Part shown: in pieces, positions 40,589-49,576 of the stretch
Position numbering within the stretch: the first letter of the stretch is position 1
Layout: every line of letters starts with the position of its first letter
Source of the DNA: Mycobacterium deserti
GTDB lineage: Bacteria; Actinomycetota; Actinomycetes; Mycobacteriales; Mycobacteriaceae
NCBI RefSeq assembly: GCF_025345615.1
Contig: NZ_JAODWD010000004.1
Span: forward strand, 669,158 to 733,157
Direction: 5' to 3'
DNA length: 64,000 nucleotides
Position numbers and translations under genes: made by a program
The notes under the pieces: model-generated
Database searches by the model: none
Seen by the model: only the letters and a program-made list of their open reading frames with translations
What the model was told of the DNA's origin: nothing

Positions 40589-41767
40589 TCAGCGCGCCGG
40601 CAGACCGAGAACGCGCTGGGCGATGATGTTGCGCTGAATTTCCGACGTGCCGCCGGAAATGGTGCCCGCGTAGGTGCTGACATAGCGCGTGAACCAGCTG
40701 CCGCTGTAGAGGTCTGCGTTGTACGGGTTGTACGGCGCCGTGAGCGCGGGATCGAGCAGGCCGTCGGCACCCGCGGCGTCCAATATGTGTCTGGCAGCAT
40801 GCTGTTCGGCTTCCGACCCGAACACCTTCAGCACCGAGATGCCGGGCACATCGCGTTCTCCGCGGGCCGCCTGGCCCAGCGCGACCGAGCCGAGAAGGCG
40901 CAACGCCTGATAGTCCATGGCGATGGTCGCATAGCGGTCGCGGTTCACGTCACCGGTTGGGCGGTAATCCTCGAGCATCTGCTGCAGACGGTTGGCGAAC
41001 GCCATCCACATCATCGTGCGCTCGTGGCCCAGCGATCCGTTGGCCACCCGCCAACCTTCGTGCAGCGGCCCGACGAGATTCTCGGCGGGCACCCGCACGT
41101 CGGTGAAGAACACCTCGTTGAAGTCCGGATTGTGCCGGTCATACACCGAGGCGAATGGGCGACGCTGCAGGCCCGGCGAGTCGGTGGGAATGAGGAGCGC
41201 GCTGATGCCCTTGTGCTTCGGCGCCTCAGGGTCGGTGCGCACGAACGTCAGAATGACGTCGGCGTCGTGCGCCCCGGATGTCCATACCTTCTGCCCGTTG
41301 ACCACAAAGTGGTCGTCTTCGAGAACGGCGCGAGTGCGCAACCCCGCCAGGTCGGAGCCCGCACCCGGTTCACTCATGCCCAGCGACGCGGTCATGTCGG
41401 CGCGCAGGATCGGCACAGCCCACTGCCGCTTCTGTTGCTCGGTGCCGAACGACAGCAGCGACGCGGCGATGATGCCGACACCCTGCGGGTTGAACGCGTG
41501 ATAGATCCGACGCCTCGCCAGCTCCGCACGGTGCACGAACTGCTGCAGCACACCGGCGTTGCGACCGCCGAACTCCGGCGGGTTGCCGGGCAGCAGCCAG
41601 CCGTGATCGAACTGCACCTGTTGCCATCGACGCGCCCACTGCGGAACGTGCGACGTGGAGCGCGACCGCTCGGCGGCGGCCTCGGCCTCTGCGGGCAGGT
41701 GCTCGTCGAGGAACGCGACGAACTCCGCGCGGAAAGCCTCGACCTCGGCGTCGAAAGTCAGCTGCAC
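40589..41767 (-). CDS. Acyl-CoA dehydrogenase, orphan paralogue of the heteromeric large subunit
   Basis: A 392-residue acyl-CoA dehydrogenase, GTG 41767 (MQLTFDAEVEAF). Nearly the same sequence motifs as 3351-4526 (LGMSEPGAGSDLAGLRTRA, NGQKVWTSGAHDAD, SGGTSEIQRNIIA), about two thirds identical by eye, but with no small partner gene next to it. It might use the partner at 4510 or be homomeric. A CAAGTACTT operator at 41781 lies just upstream, shared with the divergent epimerase gene. Confidence 0.9.
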   Translation of the reverse strand: MQLTFDAEVEAFRAEFVAFLDEHLPAEAEAAAERSRSTSHVPQWARRWQQVQFDHGWLLPGNPPEFGGRNAGVLQQFVHRAELARRRIYHAFNPQGVGIIAASLLSFGTEQQKRQWAVPILRADMTASLGMSEPGAGSDLAGLRTRAVLEDDHFVVNGQKVWTSGAHDADVILTFVRTDPEAPKHKGISALLIPTDSPGLQRRPFASVYDRHNPDFNEVFFTDVRVPAENLVGPLHEGWRVANGSLGHERTMMWMAFANRLQQMLEDYRPTGDVNRDRYATIAMDYQALRLLGSVALGQAARGERDVPGISVLKVFGSEAEQHAARHILDAAGADGLLDPALTAPYNPYNADLYSGSWFTRYVSTYAGTISGGTSEIQRNIIAQRVLGLPAR

Positions 41768-41776
41768 GAGTCCAAC

Positions 41777-41790
41777 ATATCAAGTACTTA
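41777..41790. promoter_or_regulatory. ATATCAAGTACTTA operator in a divergent promoter
   Basis: Identical at 13 bases (ATATCAAGTACTT) to the site at 26482-26494. It lies 10 bases upstream of the acyl-CoA dehydrogenase start and within the 55-base divergent gap to the epimerase gene, so it may control both. Confidence 0.55.
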
Positions 41791-41822
41791 ACATTTGCGG
41801 ATCGGTGCGCTATGACTGAAGG

Positions 41823-42737
41823 ATGCTCACTGGAGAGAAGGTCCTCATCACAGGAGCGACCGGCAAGATCGCCTTCCCGATCGCGCGCGCACTCGCCCAG
41901 CACAACGAGGTGTGGGGCGCCGCGCGACTGCGGGACCCGGCGGACCGCGACCGTCTGTGCGGCGCCGGCATCACCCCCGTGGCGCTGGATGTGAGCACCG
42001 GCGACTTCTCCGCCGTGCCGGACGACTTCACCCACGTGTTCCATGCGGCGGTGGACACCGGCCAAGGGGATTGGACACAATGCGTCGACACCAATGCGCA
42101 GAAATCCGGCGACCTGCTGTACCACTGCCGTGCCGCCAAGGGCTTCGTATTCTGTTCATCCGGTTCGGTTTACGGTTACCAGGGTCAGCGTCCGCTGCGT
42201 GAGTCCGACCCACCCGGCGTCCCACTGCGGGCCAACTACAGCTTCTCGAAGATCGCCGCCGAGGCGGTGTGCACCTGGATCGCCAAGCAGCACGCGATAC
42301 CGCTGACGATCATCCGCATCTGCTCGACGTACGGCCCAGAGGGCGGCGCGCCCGCCGATCGGCTCGCGATGATGTTGGCAGGCAAACCGATTCGGCTCTA
42401 CCCCGACAAACCCAACAACTACAACCCGATCTACGAGGACGACTACGTCGAATTGGGAATCAGAGCCATGGAAGTGGCCGCCACGCCGCCAGTGGTTGTC
42501 AACTGGGCGGGTAGTGAGACGGTGAGCGTCGAGGACTACTGCACCTACATGGGGGAAATCGTGGGTGTCGAACCGACGTTCGCCTATACACCGGATGCCC
42601 ATACCCCACTGTGGCCAGACGTCACCTACATGCACGAGGTCCTCGGACCGACCAAAGTCCACTGGCGCGACGGAATGCGCCGCATGATCGAGGCACGCCA
42701 CCCCGACATCGCGCTGCCGTCGGATCCGACGGCTTGA
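41823..42737 (+). CDS. NAD-dependent epimerase/dehydratase family protein
   Basis: A 304-residue extended-SDR protein. Seen: GATGKIAFP near residue 10 (GxxGxxA), Ser in CSSGSVYG near residue 116, YSFSK near residue 139 (YxxxK). No obvious Shine-Dalgarno at ATG 41823, so it may be leaderless or start slightly differently. It begins the long plus-strand run to 49576. Possible hydroxysteroid/terpene alcohol dehydrogenase or sugar epimerase; unassigned. Confidence 0.87.
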   Translation: MLTGEKVLITGATGKIAFPIARALAQHNEVWGAARLRDPADRDRLCGAGITPVALDVSTGDFSAVPDDFTHVFHAAVDTGQGDWTQCVDTNAQKSGDLLYHCRAAKGFVFCSSGSVYGYQGQRPLRESDPPGVPLRANYSFSKIAAEAVCTWIAKQHAIPLTIIRICSTYGPEGGAPADRLAMMLAGKPIRLYPDKPNNYNPIYEDDYVELGIRAMEVAATPPVVVNWAGSETVSVEDYCTYMGEIVGVEPTFAYTPDAHTPLWPDVTYMHEVLGPTKVHWRDGMRRMIEARHPDIALPSDPTA

Positions 42738-42746
42738 AAGGATGAA

Positions 42747-43490
42747 ATGACGCTTCCCGGAACGCCGTCAGACGAGGTCGACGATGTTCTCGCCGCAGGA
42801 CGCGGCGATGTCACCACGTTGTTCGTCTCCATGGCCAGGCGCCATCCGGATGGCACTGACGCCGACTACCTGCGCTGGCACACCCTCGACCACCGCCCCG
42901 AGCAGCACCGACTGTCCGCTGTGCGCGCGTCGCTGCGGTTGGTGTCGACTCCGCAATGCCGGTCGGCGCGGGCCGCGAGCCCGGCGCCCTACGACGAGAT
43001 CGACCACGTGATGACGTACTTTTTCACCGAACCCGCCGGGATGGAGTCCTTTCTGGCACTGTCGAAGGCACTCGGCGACGCGGGTCGCAAGCTCCCCCTT
43101 CTGCCGCCTGTCGAGCGCGGGGTCTACGACGTGTCCGGCCGAATCGCGGCGCCGCGCATCAAGATCGGTGCCGACGTCCTTCCGTGGTGGCCCACCCACG
43201 GCGTCTACCTGCTGCTCGAACACGGCGACGCCGCCCCCGACCCGCTGCTGGAGATCGATGGGGTCGCCGGAGTGTGGACGGCGACATCGCTTCCCGTCGG
43301 GGCCCGCCTGGCGAGCGCTTCTGCCGGACAGAAGGTTTCGTACTGCTTCCTCGACGACGACCCGGTGCTGACCGCCGAGCGTCTGCAACCCGTGCTGCAT
43401 GAGCGCTGGCGCCGAGACGGCGTAGAGCCACTGCTGGCCGCACCGTTCCATGCGGTGGTGCCGCATGAGTGGGACCGCTATGTGCCGTGA
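42747..43490 (+). CDS. Conserved hypothetical protein, EthD-like dimeric barrel
   Basis: A 247-residue protein preceded by AAAGGA. The N-terminal half contains DYLRWHTLDHRPEQHRL, reminiscent of EthD/dimeric alpha-beta-barrel proteins (charged WHxxDH segment), and the C-terminal half appears to be a second barrel-like repeat (VYLLLEHGD, VSYCFLDDD, HERWRRDG). Function unknown; EthD-type proteins are typically accessory to P450 degradation systems. Lies between epimerase and LLM genes in one operon. Confidence 0.7.
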   Translation: MTLPGTPSDEVDDVLAAGRGDVTTLFVSMARRHPDGTDADYLRWHTLDHRPEQHRLSAVRASLRLVSTPQCRSARAASPAPYDEIDHVMTYFFTEPAGMESFLALSKALGDAGRKLPLLPPVERGVYDVSGRIAAPRIKIGADVLPWWPTHGVYLLLEHGDAAPDPLLEIDGVAGVWTATSLPVGARLASASAGQKVSYCFLDDDPVLTAERLQPVLHERWRRDGVEPLLAAPFHAVVPHEWDRYVP

Positions 43491-43499
43491 GGAGAAGCA

Positions 43500-44471
43500 A
43501 TGAGAATCGGCTTGATGGTCGGCTCCGACAAGGAGCGTTCCCGCGCGGAGCGGCTCACTGGACTGATCGACGACGGAAGGGCCGCTGAGAACGAGGGTTT
43601 CGCGTCGTTCTGGATGCCGCAGGTGCCCGGTTACCTCGATGCGATGACGGCCGTAGCGCTGCTCGGACAGGCCACCGAAAGGATCGAGATCGGGACCGCC
43701 GTCGTCCCTATTCAGACCCGGCACCCGCTGATCATGGCGCAGCAGGCGCTGACGACGGCGGCCGCCTGCTCCGGCCGGTTCACCCTCGGGGTCGGGCCGT
43801 CACACCACTGGATCATCTCCGACCAGCTCGGTCTGCCCTACGACCGGCCTGCCCGGTTGGTGCGCGACTACCTCGAGGTGCTCGACGCGGCGCTCGGCGG
43901 GCCGGGCACCGTCGCCATCGACAATGACTCCTACCGGGTACGAAGCCCGGTGGACGTGACCGACGCCTACGAGGTGCCGGTGCTGGTGGCCGCATTGGGG
44001 CCCACGATGCTGCGGATCGCAGGTGAGCGGACCGACGGCACCATTCTGTGGATGGCCGATGAGCGCGCCATCGGCGACTATGTCGTGCCGCGTCTCACTT
44101 CCGCCGCCGAATCGGCCGGGCGTCGCGGAATCCGTGTTGTCGCAGGCGTTCCCGTCGCACTGTGCGCCGACAGCGAGGTCGACGGCGCCCGCGACTATGC
44201 GAGCGAGGTGCTCGGGCACGCCGACTTCTCCCCCAATTACGTCCGACTGCTCGAGCACGGCGACGCCGAGGACGTCGGCGACACCATGGCCGCGGGTGGA
44301 GAGGAGACGATCCTGGCCCGGTTCCGCCGTTATCGAGACGCCGGGGTCACCGACCTCGCTGCCCGGGTTGTGCCGCTCGGCGAGGACGCCGGTCAGCGGC
44401 AGCAGTCCCGCAGCCGCACTCAAGCGTTCATTTCGTCGCTCGCCGCGGAGTTTTCCTCCGGCGCTGCGTAG
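43500..44471 (+). CDS. LLM-class F420-dependent oxidoreductase
   Basis: A 323-residue luciferase-like oxidoreductase with GAGGAG ahead of ATG 43500. Seen: FASFWMPQVPGYLDAM near residue 36, GTAVVPIQTRHP near residue 65, and GRFTLGVGPSHHW near residue 93; TIG03564-like actinobacterial F420 group. Likely catalyses an F420-dependent redox step. Ends 128 bases before the TetR gene. Confidence 0.9.
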   Translation: MRIGLMVGSDKERSRAERLTGLIDDGRAAENEGFASFWMPQVPGYLDAMTAVALLGQATERIEIGTAVVPIQTRHPLIMAQQALTTAAACSGRFTLGVGPSHHWIISDQLGLPYDRPARLVRDYLEVLDAALGGPGTVAIDNDSYRVRSPVDVTDAYEVPVLVAALGPTMLRIAGERTDGTILWMADERAIGDYVVPRLTSAAESAGRRGIRVVAGVPVALCADSEVDGARDYASEVLGHADFSPNYVRLLEHGDAEDVGDTMAAGGEETILARFRRYRDAGVTDLAARVVPLGEDAGQRQQSRSRTQAFISSLAAEFSSGAA

Positions 44472-44542
44472 GCACGAACTTCGACAGACTTCGCCTTCTC
44501 ACGTCGCCGGATCCGCCCGGTTCCGCAGCGTCTCCACTGTAG

Positions 44543-44565
44543 ATAGTTAGACAGACGTCAACTAT
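44543..44565. promoter_or_regulatory. Inverted repeat ATAGTT-N11-AACTAT upstream of TetR
   Basis: Perfect 6-bp arms, 35-57 bases upstream of the TetR start at 44600. A plausible autoregulatory operator for the TetR-ADH-acyl-CoA dehydrogenase-kinase-quinone reductase operon. The remainder of 44472-44599 shows nothing clear. Confidence 0.45.
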
Positions 44566-44599
44566 ATGCATGTGTCAATCCGAGTGCTAGATTGCAGAA

Positions 44600-45256
44600 A
44601 TGCCGAGAAACAGCGCGTTGACGGCCGTCGGCGACGGTCAGCGGCGGGCGTCCTATCAGCGCGCTCGGTCGCACGAAACGAAGCGTGCGTTGGTCCAGGC
44701 GGCCATGGCGTTGTGGCGCACTAGCGGCTACGCGAAGACGACGGTCGCCGACATCTGCCGGGCCGCAGGAGTATCGCGCGCATTGTTCTACTTCTACTTC
44801 CCCGCTAAGGAGGACATCCTCTTCGAGGTCGGGCTGCTCTCGACCCGCGCGGCGCGCAAAACCGTCCAATCGCTGCTCGACACCGATTACGACGTCCAGG
44901 CCGTCGTTGCCAAGGCGTTGCGCAGCCTCGAGCGGTCGATGGCGCGCAATCCGCGAGAGCTGGTCATCGAGACGATTCTCGAGGGATATCGGCATGAACA
45001 CCGCATCATGGCCGGCGCCGAACAGACCGACGAGGACGCCGACATGTTCGGCGAGCTGTTCGCCAGAGCTCAGCTCGACGGCAAACTGCATGCCGACGTC
45101 GACGTTGCGCATCTGTCGCATCTAGCGGGGATGCATGTCAGCGAAGGCGTGCGGCACTGGGCCGGAGGCAGGTTCGGCGACCGCTCCTTCGCCGACGTTG
45201 TCAGCGAGGACATCGCCGCACTGATCACCGGATTCGACGTGCGAGCACGGCGATGA
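44600..45256 (+). CDS. TetR family transcriptional regulator
   Basis: A 218-residue TetR protein. Seen: helix-turn-helix TTVADICRAAGVSRALFYFYF at residues ~45-64 (given here only as its key core VADICRAAGVSRALFYFYF) and the basic N-terminus. It overlaps the next gene by 4 bases (ATGA), so it is co-transcribed with the genes it presumably controls, through the inverted repeat at 44543. Confidence 0.92.
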   Translation: MPRNSALTAVGDGQRRASYQRARSHETKRALVQAAMALWRTSGYAKTTVADICRAAGVSRALFYFYFPAKEDILFEVGLLSTRAARKTVQSLLDTDYDVQAVVAKALRSLERSMARNPRELVIETILEGYRHEHRIMAGAEQTDEDADMFGELFARAQLDGKLHADVDVAHLSHLAGMHVSEGVRHWAGGRFGDRSFADVVSEDIAALITGFDVRARR

Positions 45257-46257
45257 GGGTGGCCATGGTGACGGGACCCGGGCGCACTGATGTGGTCGAG
45301 GTGCCCACCCCTACCGTCGGCGCCCGCGACGTGCTCGTGAAGATACGTGCATGTGGCATCTGCGGTTCCGATGCCCTCTACATCGCCATCGGCGGGTTGC
45401 GAGATGGGCACACGCCGCTGGGCCATGAACCCGCGGGTGAGGTGAGTCAGGTCGGCAACGACGTCACCGACATCTCGGTGGGTGATCACGTCGTCGTCAA
45501 CCCGATGGTCGCCCCCAGCGGGATCATCGGCAACGGCGGTGCGAGCGGCGCGCTGGCCGACTACCTGCTCATCGAGGACGCTGTCCGCGGCGAGAGTCTC
45601 GAGATCATTCCCGACCACATCCCGTTCGAAGTGGCGGCGCTGAACGAACCGATGGCCGTAGCCCGCCACGGTGTCAATCAATGTCGGCCGATCCCGTCGG
45701 ACAAGGTAGTGGTGTTCGGCGCGGGCCCGATCGGGCTTGGTGCCACGATAGCGTTCAAATCCCTTGGTATAGCCCACGTTGCTGTCGCCGATCTGGTTAC
45801 CACTCGACTCGAGAAGGCCCTGTCGGTCGGCGCGGATGCGGTCGTCAACGTTGCCGACGAGGACCTTGTGCGACGCTTGATCGAACTGCATGGCCCCGGT
45901 GAGTCGATGTACCCGGGCAAAGCAGGCACCGACATCTATTTCGACGCCGCCGGGGCACCGTCGGTCATCAACACCGCCTTGTCTGCGGCCAAACGCGGAG
46001 CCCGCCTCGGCATCGTCGCCGTGCACAAGGAGCCGGTGCCGGTCGACTTCCTCTCCATCATGACCAACGAGATCACCGTCGTCGGGTCGATGGGTTACCC
46101 CGACGAGATCTTCGAAGTGACCCGCGACATCGTTGCCGACTGGGAGAAGTACGCCCTCATTGTCAGCCACACCGTTGCGTTCGACGATGTCGACGAAGCG
46201 CTCCGTCTCGCCTCGACCCCTGGCGCCGCCGACAAGGTCGTCGTCACATTTCCCTGA
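45253..46257 (+). CDS. Zinc-type alcohol dehydrogenase (MDR family)
   Basis: A 334-residue medium-chain dehydrogenase. Seen: catalytic-zinc ligands CGICGSD near residue 36 and GHEPAGEV near residue 57; Rossmann FGAGPIGLGA near residue 157. The four-Cys structural-zinc lobe is absent. Related to sorbitol/threonine dehydrogenase-like enzymes. Would oxidise a secondary alcohol intermediate. Followed after 12 bases by the acyl-CoA dehydrogenase. Confidence 0.91.
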   Translation: MRVAMVTGPGRTDVVEVPTPTVGARDVLVKIRACGICGSDALYIAIGGLRDGHTPLGHEPAGEVSQVGNDVTDISVGDHVVVNPMVAPSGIIGNGGASGALADYLLIEDAVRGESLEIIPDHIPFEVAALNEPMAVARHGVNQCRPIPSDKVVVFGAGPIGLGATIAFKSLGIAHVAVADLVTTRLEKALSVGADAVVNVADEDLVRRLIELHGPGESMYPGKAGTDIYFDAAGAPSVINTALSAAKRGARLGIVAVHKEPVPVDFLSIMTNEITVVGSMGYPDEIFEVTRDIVADWEKYALIVSHTVAFDDVDEALRLASTPGAADKVVVTFP

Positions 46258-46269
46258 AAGGAGCCCCCG

Positions 46270-47583
46270 ATGGCGTGGGATTTCGATACTGAACCGGAGT
46301 ACCAGAAGGTCCTGGATTGGGCGGACGAGTTCGTCCGGGAAGAGGTCGAACCGCTGGATCTCGCCTTCCCGGATCAACAGTTCGTGCCGCTGGAGGGGAA
46401 GCGACGCGAGGCGGTCGATCCACTCAAAGATGAGGTACGCCGACGCGGACTGTGGGCCACCCACCTCGGGCCGGAACTCGGCGGCCAGGGCTACGGGCAA
46501 CTGAAACTGGCACTACTGAACGAAATCCTCGGCCGGTCGCAGTGGGCGCCGATCGTGTTCGGTTGTCAGGCCCCCGATACGGGCAACGCCGAGATCATCG
46601 CGCACTACGGAACCGAAGAGCAGAAGCAGCGCTATCTACATCCGTTGCTGAGTGGCGAACTGTTCTCCTGCTACTCGATGACCGAACCGCACGCCGGCGC
46701 AGACCCGACACTGTTCAAGACCTCAGCGGTGCGCGACGGGGACGACTGGGTGATCAATGGGTGGAAGTTCTTCTCGTCCAACGCCGCCACCGCGTCGTTC
46801 CTGATCGTGATGGTGGTGACGAACCCCGACGTCAGTGCCTATCAGGGCATGTCGATGTTCCTGGTCCCGACCGACACCCCCGGCGTGAACATCGTCCGCA
46901 ACATGGGCCTGTACGGCGAACCCGAGGGCGAGGGTTCCCACGCGCTGATCCACTACGACAACGTGCGCGTGCCGTCCGACGCGCTACTGGGCGGTGAAGG
47001 ACAGGCCTTCGCGATCGCGCAGACGCGGTTGGGCGGCGGACGCATTCATCACGCGATGCGAACCATCGGGCTTTCGCGCAAGGCGCTGTCCATGATGTGC
47101 GAACGTGCGTTGAGCCGCGAGACGCAGGGCAGCAAGCTGTCGGAGAAGCAGTTCGTGCAGGGCTACATCGCAGACTCCTACGCCCAACTGCTTCAGTTCC
47201 GGCTGATGGTGCTCTACACCGCGTGGGAGATCGACAAGTACAACGACTACAAGAGGGTGCGCAAGGACATCGCCGCGGTGAAGGTGGTGATGCCGACAGT
47301 ACTTCACGACATCGCTTGGCGGGCAATGCAAGTCCACGGTGCGCTCGGCGTGACAAACGAGATGCCATTCCTCGCGATGGTCACCGGTGCGGCCGTGATG
47401 GGGCTGGCTGACGGGCCGACCGAGGTGCACAAGACCACGGTGGCCAAGCAGGTGCTGCGCGACTACCAGCCCACCGATGATTCATGGCCGACGGAGTGGA
47501 CACCACGCAAACGTGAAGCGGCGCGGGCGAAGTACGCCCGATACCTGGAGTCTGCCATCGAAAATGAGGTCGGCAACCTGTGA
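46270..47583 (+). CDS. Acyl-CoA dehydrogenase, ACAD10/11-like, paired with a phosphotransferase
   Basis: A 437-residue acyl-CoA dehydrogenase with AAAGGAG upstream. Seen: CYSMTEPHAGADPTLF, WVINGWKFFSS, VHGALGVTNEMPF, and LADGPTEVH with Asp at the usual catalytic Glu position. Its stop overlaps the start of an APH-fold kinase. In animals ACAD10 and ACAD11 contain these two domains in one chain and turn 4-hydroxyacyl-CoAs into enoyl-CoAs through a 4-phospho intermediate; the operon pair suggests the same chemistry here. Confidence 0.92.
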   Translation: MAWDFDTEPEYQKVLDWADEFVREEVEPLDLAFPDQQFVPLEGKRREAVDPLKDEVRRRGLWATHLGPELGGQGYGQLKLALLNEILGRSQWAPIVFGCQAPDTGNAEIIAHYGTEEQKQRYLHPLLSGELFSCYSMTEPHAGADPTLFKTSAVRDGDDWVINGWKFFSSNAATASFLIVMVVTNPDVSAYQGMSMFLVPTDTPGVNIVRNMGLYGEPEGEGSHALIHYDNVRVPSDALLGGEGQAFAIAQTRLGGGRIHHAMRTIGLSRKALSMMCERALSRETQGSKLSEKQFVQGYIADSYAQLLQFRLMVLYTAWEIDKYNDYKRVRKDIAAVKVVMPTVLHDIAWRAMQVHGALGVTNEMPFLAMVTGAAVMGLADGPTEVHKTTVAKQVLRDYQPTDDSWPTEWTPRKREAARAKYARYLESAIENEVGNL

Positions 47584-48614
47584 GCGCGCCGCAGATCGAC
47601 ACCAAGAGGCTCGCTTCCTGGATGGACGGCGCCTCACTGCCCGGCGCGGGTGAGCCACTCGAAGCCGAATTCCTGTCGGGCGGTACCCAGAACGTCATCT
47701 ACAAGATCACCCGCGGCGAGCACGCCTGTGTGCTGCGCATGCCGCCGCCGGACGCCCCGCCCGACCGCGACAAGGGCATCCTGCGGGAATGGCGGATCAT
47801 CGAGGCCCTCGACGGTACCGAGGTGCCGCACACCGCGGCGGTCGGAGTGTGCCCGGACGCGGATGTACTCGGCAGGCCCTTCTATCTCATGGGATTCGTC
47901 GACGGCTGGTCGCCGATGGACCTCGAACAGCGACGCTGGCCCGCGCCGTTCGACTCCGATGCCGCTGCCCGCGCCGGGCTGTCCTATCAATTGGCCGAGG
48001 GGATCGCGCTGCTGTCCAAGGTGGACTGGCGGGCCAAGGGTCTGCAGGATCTCGGCCGCCCCGACGGCTTCCACGAACGTCAGGTCGACCGGTGGACCGC
48101 ATTCTTCGAGCGGATAAAGGGCCGCGACATCGACGGTCTCGACGTCGCCACCGACTGGCTGCGCAATCATCGTCCGCTCGACTTCATCCCAGGACTGATG
48201 CACGGCGACTACCAGTTCGCCAACGTCATGTACAAGCACGGCGCACCAGCACAACTGGCGGCTATCGTCGATTGGGAGATGGGCACCGTCGGTGATCCCA
48301 AGCTCGACCTCGGCTGGATGGTGCAGAGCTGGCCGGAAGACACGAGCGCGCCGGGCGAGTCGGAAATGAACTACGTCGACATGCGCGAAATGCCGTCTCG
48401 CGCAGAGGTCGTCGACCACTACGCGAAGGTGTCCGGGCGCCAGGTCGACGATCTCGACTACTACCTGGTGCTGGCGAAGTGGAAGCTGGCGATCGTGCTC
48501 GAGCAGGGTTTCCAACGTGCCGGCGACAACGAGAAACTCCGTGCCTACGGGCCCGTCATCGTTTCGCTGATGCGCTCGGCCGCCGACCTCGCCGAGTCCA
48601 GCGACTACCGGTGA
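47580..48614 (+). CDS. Aminoglycoside-phosphotransferase-fold kinase (ACAD10/11 kinase-like)
   Basis: A 344-residue APH-family protein; GTG 47580 overlaps the dehydrogenase stop. Seen: nucleotide loop FLSGGTQNVIYKI near residue 30, catalytic loop MHGDYQFANVMY near residue 205 (HGDxxxxN), and metal-binding IVDWEMGTVGDPKLDLGW near residue 225. Probable role: ATP-dependent phosphorylation of a hydroxyacyl-CoA for the adjacent dehydrogenase rather than antibiotic resistance. Confidence 0.9.
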   Translation: MSAPQIDTKRLASWMDGASLPGAGEPLEAEFLSGGTQNVIYKITRGEHACVLRMPPPDAPPDRDKGILREWRIIEALDGTEVPHTAAVGVCPDADVLGRPFYLMGFVDGWSPMDLEQRRWPAPFDSDAAARAGLSYQLAEGIALLSKVDWRAKGLQDLGRPDGFHERQVDRWTAFFERIKGRDIDGLDVATDWLRNHRPLDFIPGLMHGDYQFANVMYKHGAPAQLAAIVDWEMGTVGDPKLDLGWMVQSWPEDTSAPGESEMNYVDMREMPSRAEVVDHYAKVSGRQVDDLDYYLVLAKWKLAIVLEQGFQRAGDNEKLRAYGPVIVSLMRSAADLAESSDYR

Positions 48615-49576
48615 GAGCAGCGGTCTGCCCGGCGTACGGCCCGCCGGAAATGGTTCGCATCGACGAGTGCGCCTCGCCTGCCATCGGCGCCGGTCATGTG
48701 CGAGTGCGGGTGCACGCGGCCGCGGTGAATTACCCGGATGTGCTGCTGGTAGCGGACCGGTATCAGATCAGCGTGCCCGCCCCGTTCGTCCCGGGCAGTG
48801 AATTCGCCGGCGAGATCGTCGAAAAAGGGCCTGCCGTCTCGGATTTGGCCGTCGGCGACCGAGTCGTCGGCACCGGACTCTACGGCGCCTTCGCCGAAGA
48901 GGTCGCCGTACCGGCGAGTGAACTGGCACGTATCCCGGAGGGCGTCGACGACCGCACCGCTGCGGCCTTCGGCGTCGCGTACCGCACTGCGTACCACACC
49001 CTGCGGTCGATGGCCCGGGTGAAGGCCGGCGACGACGTAATTGTCCTCGGCGCCGGCGGTGGCGTCGGACTGGCGGCGGTCCAGCTGGCCGCGCAGCTGG
49101 GCGCTTCGGTCACCGCGGTCGCGTCATCGGGCGAAAAACTCGCGGCTGCCACCGGATACGGTGCAGATCACGTCGTGAATCATCGGTCGGGTGATCTGCG
49201 CGGCGCCCTGAAGGAGGCCGTCCCGGGCGGCGCACACGCCGTCGTCGACCCGGTCGGCGGAAAGTTGTCCGAACCCGCGCTGCGCTCCCTGCGCCGCGGC
49301 GGACGCTTCGTCACCGTCGGTTACGCCTCCGGCGTCATCCCCACCATCCCGCTGAACCTGATCCTGGTCAAAGGTGTTCACCTGCTGGGCTTTCAATTCC
49401 AGGACGTGCCGCCCGACGAATTCGCCCGCAATGAGGACGAACTGCGCGACCTGTTGATCAGCGGACGGGTGCGCCCGCACGTCGGCGCGGTCTACCCGCT
49501 CACCGAAGTCGTGCAAGCGCTACAACATGTCGCCGACGGACGCGCTGTCGGTAAGGTCCTGATCGACCTCACCTAG
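48611..49576 (+). CDS. NADPH:quinone oxidoreductase-like MDR protein
   Basis: A 321-residue zinc-free medium-chain reductase; GTG 48611 overlaps the kinase stop. Seen: VNYPDVLL near residue 38, PGSEFAGEIVEKG near residue 60, Rossmann GAGGGVGLAAVQLA near residue 145. No zinc ligands. Reduces quinones or enoyl intermediates with NADPH. Its TAG stop is part of a CTAG shared with the convergent gene at 49573. Confidence 0.91.
   Translation: MRAAVCPAYGPPEMVRIDECASPAIGAGHVRVRVHAAAVNYPDVLLVADRYQISVPAPFVPGSEFAGEIVEKGPAVSDLAVGDRVVGTGLYGAFAEEVAVPASELARIPEGVDDRTAAAFGVAYRTAYHTLRSMARVKAGDDVIVLGAGGGVGLAAVQLAAQLGASVTAVASSGEKLAAATGYGADHVVNHRSGDLRGALKEAVPGGAHAVVDPVGGKLSEPALRSLRRGGRFVTVGYASGVIPTIPLNLILVKGVHLLGFQFQDVPPDEFARNEDELRDLLISGRVRPHVGAVYPLTEVVQALQHVADGRAVGKVLIDLT

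Noticed and set aside
47580..48614. Aminoglycoside resistance gene
   Set aside because: APH fold only; context with an overlapping acyl-CoA dehydrogenase favours a metabolic kinase.
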